Assembly: GCA_027475525.1 (NCBI GenBank)
Contig: JAMWFC010000044.1
Coordinates: forward strand, 248,001-312,000
Origin: Macrolepiota albuminosa
Taxonomy: Eukaryota; Basidiomycota; Agaricomycetes; Agaricales; Agaricaceae
DNA length: 64,000 nucleotides
Reading direction: 5' to 3'
Both the position numbers and the translations under genes were made by a program. The notes under the pieces were generated by a model that was not told where the DNA came from, ran no database searches, and saw nothing but the letters and a program-made list of their open reading frames with translations. How positions within the stretch are numbered: position 1 is the first letter of the stretch; the number at the start of each line of letters is the position of its first letter. This document shows positions 1 through 11,254 of the stretch, piece after piece.

Positions 1-3000
1 ACAGTGCTAGCATCAGAGCTGGCAGCACTGTGAACGGCACTGGCGCTGGTACCGGCAGTTGAGGCAGAGGTGGCTTCAGTAGTTGTAGGAGTATTAAGGT
101 CGGCCTTCAAAATGCCGGCTGGGACAGCACCTCCAGCGACAGGTCGAGCGAGTTTGTTTTCGCCAGCTTTGACGACAAAGTTTGCAATCTCGAGATGGTC
201 AAGGTTGGCATTGGCTATGTTGCAACGAGTTTGTTTTCGCCAGCTTTAACAACAAAGTTTGCAATCTCGAGATGGTCAAGGTTGGCATTGGCTATGTTGC
301 AACTTGTTAGTCAAGCCACCTTGGGTATACTGAGAAATATACGTGCAGACATCCTTCATCCCAAAGAAGGTAGCGTTTAGCGTGTGAGGATCAATAGTAA
401 GCGTGAAGAATCCGCGGAACGAGCCTTCGCTCCACTGGAGCGCGTCATTTTCGGCAACAAAAACTCTGGATAACACGTCAGCATCGGCGGGGGATATATT
501 TGCGCCAAACGAGGAGGGCGAGGTGACTGCGGTTCCAGCGAATTCAACACCGAAAGCACCATCTCCAGTGACTTTGTTATAACTAGCTGTATATGAGATG
601 ATCCAATAACTTGAATTCTATACATAGCTTACGAAGTATCGTTGGGACCTAGATGATAATGAACAATTTGATTCTAAATAATAGGGAAGGCGCGTACGGG
701 CAAGATCATAGACCCAGTTGTCATGGCTGTCTCCCGCCAAGACGACAGTGTTCGAGATCCCGTCATTGGAAAGGTGATCAAGCACACGGGCACGATTCTG
801 GAGATAACCATCCCAGGCATCCTAAGGAACTATCCAGGCCCGTCCAGTGCTAAAGACTGCCTTTGTCAACTCACCAAGTCCACTGAAAGTGGCAAAATTA
901 AATATAATCAGTTGTACTCATATTAATGCTCATGGCATACCGGATCCCCTCTCGATAAGCTGACTGAAGACGATTTGTTGCCTATATTGTAAGGAGTTGG
1001 TGAAAAGCTGAAAAAAGTATACTGATGCTGACGAACCCAACAATGCGCCAAACGGCTTTCCTTTTTTTTGACTCCGAAAGGGTATCAAAAAACCCTGTTT
1101 GAACAGTCTTTTAGCATCTTTTCGCCGATTGACTTGTTTTGACATACATGCTTCCTGTTCAGCTCCCATGAGAGAGCGACCGTCTTCGTCCTTAACAGAA
1201 TTAACAACTATGACCAGCAACAAACTTGAGGGGATGAAACTCTGCAACGGAAGAGGGAACTCACATGCTAAAGAAAATCAGGCCGAGCTTAGAGAAGGGT
1301 GAGTGCAAATCATTTACCTCTGTTATAGCCGACCTTGAAATCCAGAATATGTTAGAGCTCATCGAATGTTTATCAGTCAGAGACTTACGTCAGTAATGTC
1401 GCGATCATACTGGCCTAAATAATGATGAGCAGTCAAGAGACAGAGGTCACGAACCATGAACTACTCACGGGTATCAAGCATCGTCAAGTCAAGGAGCTTG
1501 CCGACCTGGAAGTTCCTCCAGATGCGGAGTTTATCGTCTGGAGTAACCTGGCGGATGGGCATCCACTCATGATAGGCCCTGACGGCAGCGAGCTTGCGGT
1601 CCGTGAAGCAAGCGCCAGAGTCAGTAAAGGTACATCCAGCTGCGGTATCGTTTGAGTTCGTGGTTCCGGCCTTCCACGCATTGTCGGCAACCTATTCAAT
1701 GCGATGTTTTCGCGATCAACAGGAGGTACCGTGGTGGGATAGACTTCATACCTCATGATCATCCTGTTTGTGGCAGAAATTCATGGGATCACAAACCAAT
1801 ACATATTTTCAGATTTTCCAAACTCACCCTATCTGCAAGTAAGCGCCATGTGATAGCTTTTACCTCAATTAAACTAGATTACTACGCACCAAACGGTGAC
1901 CCAAGGATTATGCTGATGAGCAAAAACAAGGCTGGCGTCAGTCCTATACTGATTCAAGCGCTGGCGGTAGTCCTTTATTGTGGCAAGTTCGCGGCCCAAT
2001 GTCACACGACCTATGCTCGCGCTACTCACAAATAGTAAACAAAGGGTAGAAGAATGAATACAAGCACCAACCCATTTCCAGTAAACTCATATATCTTTCT
2101 GAAATCAGCATATATAATCATCTTAATTATATGGGACCTACATAATCACCGAGATGAATGAAGACGTCAGCCGAGGTATTATGAGCTGCAACACCATAAG
2201 CGTTGAACCAGCCTAACATTCTTTTTAACTGTATGATCTGTCACACAATGGGAAATTGTACTCACCGGCCTGGAACTGAGAACAGGAAAAGACAGCAAAA
2301 GTCATAGGTTTGCCGCCGTTTACTTTGTCCGCAGGAGCTGTAAACAGCACATGATCATAATTAGAATTGGATGCTTCTCGTGACACCTACTGTTGGGATC
2401 GGCAAACGTCCTAGTCACCCCAATGGGAGAGACCGAGTTGGGATTAGTGCAGTCAGCGAACTGGAACCAATACTTGGTATCTGGCGCGAGTCCAGTAGCC
2501 TCAACCTTAAGTGTGAAGTCGACGTCGTAGCTAGTAAAGGCAGAGCCAGAGTCGACAGGATTTCCAGACAATTCGGGGTTGTTGAAGATTTTGTACGAAA
2601 CACATACTGGAACGCTCTGATCTGGCAAAGCGGTAGAACCAGCAGGGGAAATGGCTTCAGCTCGGGTCCAAAGAAGGACAGAAGTGTCAAGGGGATCGCC
2701 GCTAGCAACTATGTGGTAAAGATGGGGTAAGGACAGAAATTCAAGCGCAGATGCTCCATACATACCATTGTGGGTGAAGTTTACGCCGCCACTCCAGACT
2801 ACCTGCGCCTACAAAGAAGTCAGAAGACGGGCATGAACCGAGAAATATGTATACATTGCTGAAATTGCCACCAAAAAAGGTAAAGTAGTGCTCATCCTTG
2901 AAGGGCGAGGCATCTTGGGTCTGCCTGCGAGCGAGGGCAATGCTTTCAAAACGTTTTTCAAGGCTTTTGGTGTTGTGCGAGAGCTGCAAACCACACATGA

Positions 3001-3137
3001 GCATACAATGAGCTTCGACGAGTGGGCAGATATACATGAGGTGCATTGATAAACGGAGAACGATAAGCCAAGTTCCTGTCCAAAAACTGTGTAGCCTGGG
3101 CTCCAACAGCGAACAACAAAACTAGAGGAGACAACAT
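1..3137 (-). CDS. PhoD-type alkaline phosphatase, tandem copy 1 (3' end outside window)
   Basis: Predicted secreted metallophosphatase of the PhoD family (phosphodiesterase/alkaline phosphatase). The start at 3137 (MLSPLVLLFAVGAQA) gives a clear signal peptide. Exons that can be read include the N-terminal PhoD domain (VASGDPLDTSVLLWTRAE), the metal-binding HLGDY segment, a 12-nt exon at 1752-1763 coding DDHE of the WDDHE motif, and the segment AVRAYHEWMPIRQV. The C terminus is Ala/Ser/Thr-rich and runs off the left edge. The gene has many introns of about 50-65 nt. A 77-bp tandem duplication at 149-303 adds an in-frame stop in the last exon unless the inner copy of the duplicated splice acceptor is used. 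Family assignment is secure from motif content; substrate is not known. The neighbouring second copy (8200-11254) has the same exon plan. Confidence 0.85.
149..303. repeat. 77-bp-period tandem duplication A
   Basis: Two units with period 77 (149-225 and 226-302, one extra matching base). They differ by two G-to-A changes, unlike the other five 77-bp duplications in the window, which are exact. The PhoD paralogue at 8.2 kb has only one unit here. The duplication lies in the last PhoD exon and includes its splice acceptor. It is probably an assembly artefact. Confidence 0.9.
1828..1828 (-). other. Putative 1-nt exon in PhoD copy 1
   Basis: Exon ...GTT TG ends at 1890 at a GTGCGT donor, and the exon GATGATCATGAG (DDHE) starts at 1763. 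Joining them directly loses one base and destroys the conserved WDDHE motif. The base at 1828 is flanked by a perfect acceptor (TAG) and a perfect donor (GTGAGT). Treating it as a one-base exon gives introns of 61 and 64 nt and restores W-D-D-H-E. The same arrangement is present in copy 2 at 9943. Sequential (twin-intron) splicing gives the same mRNA. Confidence 0.55.
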
Positions 3138-3995
3138 GGTACTTCCGTTTGCATTACACATTTCAAACTTTATATACCTTCGGAGAAATAAAGGCACGTT
3201 TACTCACTTTCGTAACTAGGGCCTGGGATATACTGGACAAAGATAGATGAAGCTCGGAGTAAAAACATATCATAAAGAACGTTCCCATATATAACTACCC
3301 ACCATATTCCCCAAAAGTTGGGGACCGATAACGATTTCATATGGATCTGTTCAAACCACAGGTAGAGTAACCCCTGATATTCCGAAGCAGACAAAGACTT
3401 TCTGCCATCCAGTTAGGGGGTAGCTGCGCGTCATTTTTTCCTAGCAACGTGCTTGCTATCAAGTGAGCGGAAGGACCTCATAGTCAGGTGGTGTGGTGAT
3501 TCCATGGGAGGGAAGCTGACATAACGAGGAACGTCACACGTAGACGTGGAATTGGAGAGATTGGATTGGACGAGCAATGCTGGGTGGCCGGCGTTCCACT
3601 TTCCAAAGTCAAGAACCTGATCGAGTTGACGAAAAAGGTGTAGAGCCTGAGACTAGCTGACTCTTCTCCCCGAAGGCCGTTTTGTTTACTTCTAGCTTGC
3701 GCTTGAGCAGCTCGACTTCACAATTTTTGCACCTACAATGGGCATTCAGAGGACAACTAATAGAGTACAAGTAATGGTGGCGCACAACTCCTTCGTAATG
3801 GACATTGTTTAACGCGCCGATAAGTTAGCCATCGTGGAGATTTGATCTGGCTAACTGGGGTAATTTACAGAGGAATCAATCAATCAGTGGAACTGGGTGA
3901 CTTTCCAATAGAATTCTTTGCTGGTATCTTACCAAGTTATCCATATGGCTCCTGTGTACACTTGTCACACGTTTGTGACACATTCACAATCGATA

Positions 3996-4560
3996 CCGGT
4001 CAGTTGGAAAGACACCCCTCTCTTGCCTCTCGGTGTACTCCAGGCTTCTGCACTCGCACGCTCCTTCCAGGAATCTCGAACTCACTTCCACCACATCTAT
4101 GTTTTCCCGCTCATCCGTGCGCACGCAACGGGAAAAGCCATCCACGACGTCCAACCGCTTAATACGTCTTTCACCGTCCACCATGACCTACGTGAACAAC
4201 ACTTTGGATGCACAGAGGGCAACGCGTGGGCGCATGACGTCCGGCCAGGTGAGACGAGGGAGAGTATGATTGCCAAGGGGGTGTACCCCGCCCCTCTCTC
4301 GCGCAGTCATAAGTTTGAAGGGTGGAGAAAGTTTAGACGATCTCGCCGTGCGTGCGGAAAAGGCCGTGCAGGAATGCGTCCTCCCCCACATGGAAAGTAG
4401 AGATGTGCATGTAGCGCTAATGAGTCATGGGTTGTGTATCAGTGAAATGGTAAATGCGCTGTTAAAGCTCGATCCCATGAAGGAATTTACACGGGGCTGT
4501 TGAATGTGGCGTGGACGAGGATTACGGTTGAGTCTAGAGTGCGTTTTTGTTACATCATTT
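3996..4560 (+). pseudogene. Histidine phosphatase (phosphoglycerate-mutase-like) remnant, copy 1
   Basis: Reads as the middle and C-terminal part of a histidine-phosphatase-superfamily protein: DTPLLPLGVLQA near the start, then the block HDLREQHFG with the conserved Glu, and SHGLCISE with the second catalytic His. The N-terminal exon with the RHG phosphohistidine motif is absent; the reading begins at a splice-acceptor-like CAG at the duplication boundary. Compared with the inverted copy (33625-34222) this copy has an extra G near 4320 that shifts the frame after KFEG, and a small deletion after LLKLDP. It is therefore a 5'-truncated, frameshifted relic. Confidence 0.8.
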
Positions 4561-5492
4561 TGTAGTTCACTAATGTACCTATGGTAGGGGGAGGAAAACG
4601 AAGGCCTCAAGGTAAGCGTGACCGATGTCAATAGATCAGAGCACCTTGAATCATTAGTGCGTCCCTTTGCCCTACCCTATTTCTGTGCTGCTGAAAGATT
4701 GATCTACACGCGTAGTCACCCAGCGATGACAATATTAGTATCAATACCGATGCTCGTGCCTTTTTCGGCGGAAAGTCTAAATTAGATACCAATACCCCTG
4801 CTCGTATCTAAGAATGTCACAGGTACGACTATTTCTCACCAGGACAACTGATGATGTGCACAAGCATACAGAAAGGTGTCATCCTGGAGATCAAAATAAA
4901 GGTGCTCGTTCATGAAGTAGGAAGCTCATCATGATACTACGGCTATGAAATACCCAAAGATGAGTGCAGGACAATAATCGGATAGAAGTGTAGCGTAGTA
5001 GTTGTCAAAACTTGTAAAGCAAAATGACATCATTATATCCAAGTCTTTACTCCCAACTTCTAATGCAAGAGCCACCATATGGAGACTGTATTTCCATATG
5101 CAAGTTCAAATACTATTGCCAGATTAGCAGGTATGTCTGGGTACAACGGCCAAAGTATCTAGGTGACACCAACTCCTGTCGAATTAACCTTCGCACTTTT
5201 CCTCAGGCCTCCCCTATTCTTACGCAGGTAGTGAACAGTAATAGATCTATGAGGTCATGACTCATGTAAATTCGGCTTTCACATGCGCCACTAGGCTCTG
5301 TATTGCTTGGCCCTTGTCTAAGGCGCATACTCAATGTTCTCCTATTTTCCCTCCTTTTTCAGTCAATATGTGGCGTTATAGCCCCCTTTGCTCCTATGTG
5401 TGTTGAAAATCATATTCTGTGCCTCTATAGGAGGAACCTGGGACCCACTTCAGCCGACCACGAACACTGCCTCCATATAGTATCTGAACAGG
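4561..5492. other. Intergenic region, no gene recognised
   Basis: No gene or domain was found. The region is shared with the inverted copy at about 32650-33600 and forms the upstream region of the Gly-rich protein gene. A semi-palindromic stretch with two similar 'GATACCAATAC'-like segments lies around 4735-4800. Confidence 0.5.
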
Positions 5493-5500
5493 TATAAAAG
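5493..5500 (+). promoter_or_regulatory. TATA box of Gly-rich protein gene, copy 1
   Basis: TATAAAAG lies 79 bp upstream of the ATG at 5579, and the same box is conserved in the inverted copy. Confidence 0.65.
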
Positions 5501-5578
5501 GACGTACAACAACCGCAGCCTAACCTCATCCCCACACTTGCTTCACAAGCCAACATCAGACTCTCTACCACACACATC

Positions 5579-6258
5579 ATGAAATTCTCCATTGTTGCTG
5601 CTATCTTCGTTCATGCCGCACTTGTTACGGCTGCACCTGTCACTGAAAATACGAATATTTCCAAGGTTTGTTACATTCCATTCACAAATTTCAATTTTTA
5701 ATAACTATCTTTCAGCGAGGATACTATAACTCCTACCGCTGGTACCCCTCATACAATTGGGGCGGAAATGGTGGTAATGGAGGTAACGGGGGGAACGGAG
5801 GAAACGGAGGATGGGGAGGTTATTCTGATTGGAATTCAAACTACGGAAATTGGTGGGGTGGTCGGGGGGGAACGGAGGAAACGGAGGATGGGGAGGTTAT
5901 TCTGATTGGAATTCAAACTACGGAAATTGGTGGGGTGGTCGGAGTGGAGGCGGGAACGGTGGTAATGGTGGCAATGGTGGCAATGGAGGCAATGGAGGCA
6001 GTTCTTGGTGGGGTGGATACTCTGGTGGTGGTAATGGGGGAAATGGCGGCAACGGTGGCAATGGTGGTAATGGAGGGGGAGGGTCTTGGGGCGGGAACGG
6101 TGGTAATGGTGGTAATGGAGGCAATGGAGGCAATGGAAGCGGAGGGTCTTGGGGCGGGAACGGCGGAAATGGCGGAAACGGAGGGAATGGCGGGAATGGC
6201 GGGAACGGTGGATGGTGATAACTACAAAAGAGGTTTATCAGTCTCATCTCTTGACTAA
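5579..6258 (+). CDS. Small secreted Gly/Asn-rich protein, copy 1 (frameshifted by 77-bp duplication)
   Basis: Two exons, 5579-5665 and 5716-6258. Exon 1 codes a signal peptide (MKFSIVAAIFVHAALVTAAP) followed by a short mature start. Exon 2 begins RGYYNSYRWYPSYNW and enters GGN repeats with Trp/Tyr islands. A 77-bp tandem duplication at 5788-5942 shifts the frame, so the predicted chain leaves the GGN repeat after WWGGR and continues as an unrelated Met/Val/Ala/Glu-rich tail to 6258 (209 aa as read). Removing one unit restores the frame seen in the intact inverted copy (170 aa). The gene has its own TATA box. Function is unknown; Gly-rich small secreted proteins in fungi are usually cell-wall or surface proteins. 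Confidence 0.75.
5788..5942. repeat. 77-bp-period tandem duplication B
   Basis: Two exact units of 77 bp (span 155) inside exon 2 of the Gly-rich gene. The copy number differs from the inverted duplicate, which has a single unit. 77 is not a multiple of 3, so the duplication frameshifts the gene. Confidence 0.95.
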
Positions 6259-6360
6259 TTGGTATGGGTTTATGGCACGGTTCTTTACGATAATATTTTA
6301 GCCACCAATGGCATTGTATTTCGACATCCAAGCTTTTTTTATTGTCGCGCGATATCTCAT

Positions 6361-8199
6361 TGCCTATTTCATGACCGTGAGGAGAGCAGTTGTTGGACGC
6401 TGGTGAACATCGTAAGCGTCTCAAGCGTTAAGGACCCACAAAAGGGTTAATATACTTTCATTTATACTTTCATATCTCACCCTGACATAGAAAAAAGAAC
6501 ATATATATACCTACCAACGGCATACATTACTCTCAGTCAAGTACACGACGACTGAGAGTAAGTGAATGTGTACATGCGTACGGACATTGTACTTACAGTA
6601 ACTCCGTACTAAATTCCTTTTTACAATTTCCTCAAATACCAGGAAGTTTATGAAAGGCGTTTATATGCCTTGCTGCGGCCGATTTTTTGACAAATAAACC
6701 CTCCGCCAGCAGAGCTCGCTCATGAAAAAATCAAGGCTTTTCGTCGGACGCCCATGAAGGTGAAGTAGAAGCAGAACTTGAAAATAGAGGGTCCATTTGA
6801 GTGGGAGGACGATACTAAAATGAACTTCGGGCGCCGTAGCACTACTACGACTGTAAAAAGGCTTGGCAAGGGAAATAAAGAAAGATTTTCATGTGAATTA
6901 GGTGGTCTCTACTGCGTGGAGAAAGGTTTAGAATCATCTGCCATGTCTCGTTCGTCCTGACATATGTACCGCTAAAGCCTTCAGCTCTCAACGGAAGCAA
7001 TAACGAGAGACAACCCCGCCGGTTTTTTGGTCAAATCATCAATATCGTTCGTGGTTTCAGGGACACTTAGCAATGTTGCCCGATTATTGCCATCGTGGTT
7101 TCAGTAAGTACTGAGTCTCTTCGCGCTGTTCTATCAGATCATCAACCTCGATCAAAAATGCGGCACTCGTCGTAATCTTCTCTCATGTTCCTTGACCTGG
7201 CAGGCTTTTAGTGAAGCCGCCCTCGATGTTGTGAGGGAAGTTCTTCCTTGTGACACCCTCCGACCATTTGCTTTACACCCGGAAAACAAGGATTCCCTCA
7301 GTCTTTGAATCCTCTTGGAGACTTTCACTCAACTTTTCAGCATGACACATTCATCAATCCTCGTTCTTTGAAAATGGCACGAAATTTGATTGCCTCCATG
7401 AAATGCTCTGTGCACATCTCTCCCTGCCTTTCGCATAACACACCTTTTGTTCACCTCCATCACATACCGATCATCTCTTCACCATAGTTCAATTATTCCT
7501 GCCATCGCTCTCTGCATCAACGTTCCTTATACACTTCTCCCTTGTCTTCTTCCCATCTCCCTTTGTATTCAGTAGAAGGCGGTGTTTCCAGCTTTTCGGG
7601 GCACCTCTTTACGTTACCCTTCGCACCACGCCTTACGTCGCGGAGCACGGAGTAGCTATTTTCCTTAATGACGAATATGACGAAATAGCACGGAGACTCC
7701 CAAGCATCGAGTACTTTCGTTTTGACGTATCTAGCCACGGCTGTGTTGTGCATCTTTGACAGTTCCTGCATCGTTGTTGAAGCGCTGTCCCAAATTGAGA
7801 GAAATCTTTTCCACGGTGACTGCGGAGACACATCCGGTGCTATGCCTCTAAGAGCAGACTCTGCGAAGATTGATATGACCGCCTCGCCTGCGAGCAAGGA
7901 ATTGGAGTTGTAACATCCTTTAGAGGTATCTCACCGCAGGATCAAGCTAAGCTAGGTCCTGTTGGCCTGATCTTGCTCGGCTTCTGGATAAATCTACGAG
8001 TTTTGATTACAAAGCTTACGAGTTGCGGCGCGAGAGAAGACTGATGTACCATATACGCTTTGCGTTGGAAGGCTACTCAAGGGTTGATTAATAAGGGAAA
8101 AGTTATTTGAAATGGCGTTTCATTTTCTCGCTTATCCTTTGAAGATGATGGTAACTAAGGTATGTCCAATGCTTCAGCTTTGAAACTTCTTATTACTCT
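6361..8199. other. Intergenic region with an F-box-like relic
   Basis: Apart from the F-box-like fragment at 7150-7308, no gene was recognised in this 1.8 kb. Open frames on both strands near 7.5-7.9 kb have no recognisable motif. Confidence 0.5.
7150..7308 (+). pseudogene. F-box-like protein fragment
   Basis: The frame reads DQKCGTRRNLLSCSLTWQAF followed by SEAALDVVREVLPCDTLRPF and stops at 7308. The pattern RRNLLSCSLTxQAFSEAALD matches the second half of the F-box seen in the large basidiomycete F-box families. No start codon, N-terminal leucine/proline part or downstream repeats could be joined, so it looks like a remnant. Confidence 0.5.
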
Positions 8200-11100
8200 T
8201 CAAGCGCTGACAGTGCTAGCATCAGAGCTGACAGCACTGTGAACGGCACTGGCGCTGGTACCGGCAGTTGAGGCAGAGGTGGCTCCAGTAGTTGTAGTAT
8301 TAAGGTCGGCCTTCAAAATGCCGGCTGGGACAGCACCTCCAGCGACAGGTCGAGCGAGTTTGTTTTCGCCAGCTTTGACGACAAAGTTTGCAATCTCGAG
8401 ATGGTCAAGGTTGGCATTGGCTATGTATGTTGCAACTTGTTAGTCAAGCCATCTTGGGTATACTGAGAAATATACGTGCAGATATCCTTCATCCCAAAGA
8501 AGGTAGCGTTTAGCGTATGAGGATCAATAGTAAGCGTGAAGAATCCGCGGAACGAGCCTTCGCTCCACTGGAGCGCGTCATTTTCGGCAACAAAGACTCT
8601 GGATAATACGTCAGCGTCGGCGGGGGATATATTTGTGCCAAACGAGGAGCCAGAGGTGACCGCGGTTCCAGCGAATTCAACACCGAAAGCACCATCTCCA
8701 GTGACTTTGTTATAACTAACTGTATATGAGATGATCCAATAACTTGCGTTTTACATCTAGCTTACGAAGTATCGTTGGGACCTAGATAATAATGAACGAT
8801 TTGATTCTAAACAATAGGGAAGGCGCGTACGGGCAAGATCATAGACCCAGTTGTCATGGCTGTCTCCCGCCAAGACGACAGTGTTCGAGATCCCGTCATT
8901 GGAAAGGTGATCAAGCACACGGGCACGATTCTTCAGATAACCATCCCAGGCATCCTGAGGAACTATCCAGGCCCGTCCAGTGCTAAAGACTGCCTTTGTC
9001 AACTCACCAAGTCCACTGAAAGTGGCAAGATTAATCAGTTGTACTCATATTAATGCTGATGGCATACGGGATCCCCTCTCGATAAGCTGACTAAAGACGA
9101 TTTGTTGCCTATATTGTAAGAAGTTGGTGAAAAGCTGAAAAAAGTATACTGATGCTGACGAACCCAACGATGCGCCAAACGGCTTGCCTTTTTTTTGACT
9201 CCGAAAGGGTATCAAAAAACCCTGTTTGAACAGTCTTTTAGCATCTTTTCGCCGATTGACTTGTTTTGACATACATGCTTCCTGTTCAGCTCCCATGAGA
9301 GAGCGACCGTCTTCGTCCTTGACAGAATCAACAACTATGACCAGCAACAAACTTGAGGGGATGAAATTCTGCAACGGAAGAGGGAACTCACATGCTAAAG
9401 ATAATCAGGCCGAGCTTAGAGAAGGGTGAGTGCAAAGCATTTACCTCTGTTATAGCCGAGCTTATAACCCGGAATTGGTAGAGCTCATAAATTACGTATT
9501 ATATTAGCCAAAGACCTACATCAGTAATGTCACGATCATACTGGCCTAAATATTGATGAGCAGTCAAGACAGAGGTCACAAACCATGAACTACTCACGGG
9601 TATCAAGCATCGTCAAGTCAAGGAGCTTGCCGACCTGGAAGTTCCTCCAGATGCGGAGTTTATCGTCTGGAGTGACCTGACGGATGGGCATCCATTCATG
9701 ATAGGCCCTGACAGCAGCGAGCTTGCGGTCTGTGAAGCAAGCACCAGAGTCAGAAAAGGAACATCCAGCTGCAGTATCATTTGAATCGCTGGTTCCGGCC
9801 TTCCATGCATTGTTGGCAACCTACGCTCACGATCAATAGAGGTTACTGTGGTAGGATATACTTCATACCTCATGATCATCCTGTTTGTGGCAGAAATTCA
9901 TGGGATTACAAACCAATACATATTTCAGATTCCCAAACTCACCCTAGTCTGTAGTAAGCACCATGTGATAGTTCTTCCTCAGCCAAACTATATAATGACT
10001 ACTCACCAAACGGTAACCCAAGGATTATGCTGATGAGCAAAAACGAGGCTTGCGTCAGTCCTATACTGATTCAAGCGCTGACGGTAGTCCTTGATTGTGG
10101 CGAGTTCACGGCCCAATGTTGCACGACCTATGCTCGCGCTATTCACAAATAGTAAACAAAGAAGTGAAGAATGAATACAAGCACCAACCCATTTCCAGTA
10201 CTCTCATATATCTTTCTGAAATCAGCATATATAATCATCTTAATTATATGGGACCTACATAATCACCGAGATGAATGAAGACGTCAGCCGAGGTATTATG
10301 AGCTGCAACACCATAAGCGTTGAACCATCCTAACATTCTTTTTAACTGTATGATCTGTCACACAATGGGAAATTGTACTCACCGGCCTGGAACTGAGAAC
10401 AGGAAAAGACAGCAAAAGTCATAGGTTTGCCGCCGTTTACCTGGTCCGCAGGAGCTGTAAACAGCACATGATCATGACTAGAATTGGATGCTTCTCGTGA
10501 CACCTACTGTTGGGATCGGCAAACGTCCTAGTCACCCCAATGGGAGAGACCGAGTTGGGATTAGTGCAGTCAGCAAACTGGAACCAATACTTGGTATCAG
10601 GCGTGAGTCCAGTAGCCTCAACTTTAAGTGTGAAGTCGACGTCGTAGCTAGTAAAGGCAGAGCCAGAGTCGACAGGATTTCCAGACAATTCGGGGTTGTT
10701 GAAGATTTTGTACGAGACACATACTGGAACGCTCTGATCTGGCAAAGCGGTAGAACCAGCAGGGGAAATGGCTTCAGCTCGGGTCCAAAGAAGGACAGAA
10801 GTGTCAAGGGGATCGCCGCTAGCAACTATGTGATAAAGATGGGGTAAGAACAGAAATTCAAGCGCAGATGCTCCATACATACCATTGTGGGTGAAGTTTA
10901 CGCCGCCACTCCAGACTACCTGCGCCTACAAAGAAGTCAGAAGACGGACATGAACCGAGAAATATGTATGCATTGCTGAAATTGCCACCAAAAAAGGTAA
11001 AATAGTGCTCATCCTTGAAGGGCGAGGCATCTTGGGTCTGCCTGCGAGTGAGGGCAATGCTTTCAAAACGCTTTTGAATCCTGTTGGTGTTGTGCGAGAG

Positions 11101-11254
11101 CTGCAAACCACACATGAGCACACAATGAGCTTCGACGAGTGGGCAGATATACATGAGGTGCATTGATAAACGGAGAACGATAAGCCAAGTTCCTGTCCAA
11201 AAACTGTGTAGCTTGGGCTCCAACAGCGAACAACAAAACTAGAGGAGACAGCAT
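8200..11254 (-). CDS. PhoD-type alkaline phosphatase, tandem copy 2
   Basis: Predicted secreted PhoD-family metallophosphatase, complete in the window. Exons read with consistent phase: 11153-11254 (signal peptide), 10972-11100, 10508-10925 (PhoD N-terminal domain), 10383-10454 (TFAVFSCSQFQAG), 10259-10329 (HLGDY), 10189-10211 (IYESTGNG), 10007-10138, 9943 (one base), 9869-9880 (DDHE), 9598-9820 and 9520-9545 (RQYDRDITD). Further exons between 8.2 and 9.4 kb code DEDGRSLMGAEQEAW, WRIVGQQIVFSQL and VVLAGDSHDNWVYDL, the last being the conserved GDSH metal site. The stop is at 8200-8202 after an Ala/Ser/Thr-rich tail. Intron 2 begins with GC (10971) where copy 1 has GT. The retroelement lies 486 bp upstream of the ATG in the same orientation. 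Confidence 0.88.

Larger units (their letters stand above)
1..3880. repeat. Segmental duplication, copy 1 (PhoD unit)
   Basis: This stretch is repeated as a direct copy at 8210-11740, continuing at 17884-18130 after the retrotransposon that splits copy 2. Base 1 corresponds to 8210 and the similarity runs through the whole PhoD gene, its upstream region and about 200 bp beyond the point where the retroelement entered copy 2. The copies differ by scattered substitutions and short indels, so the duplication is older than the insertion. The left end of copy 1 lies outside the window. Confidence 0.93.
3996..6360. repeat. Inverted segmental duplication, copy 1
   Basis: This block matches the reverse complement of 31770-34222. 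It carries the truncated histidine-phosphatase gene, about 900 bp of intergenic DNA and the Gly-rich secreted protein gene with its TATA box. Similarity starts abruptly at 3996 (= 34222) and fades near 6360 (= 31770), just after the Gly-rich gene. It begins about 115 bp after the PhoD duplication ends. Confidence 0.92.

Noticed and set aside
5918..6424. Long minus-strand frame rich in Pro-Leu repeats opposite the Gly-rich gene
   Set aside because: It is the antisense reading of GGN codons; the plus strand has the signal peptide, intron and TATA box. The same holds for 31974-32303 on the other copy.
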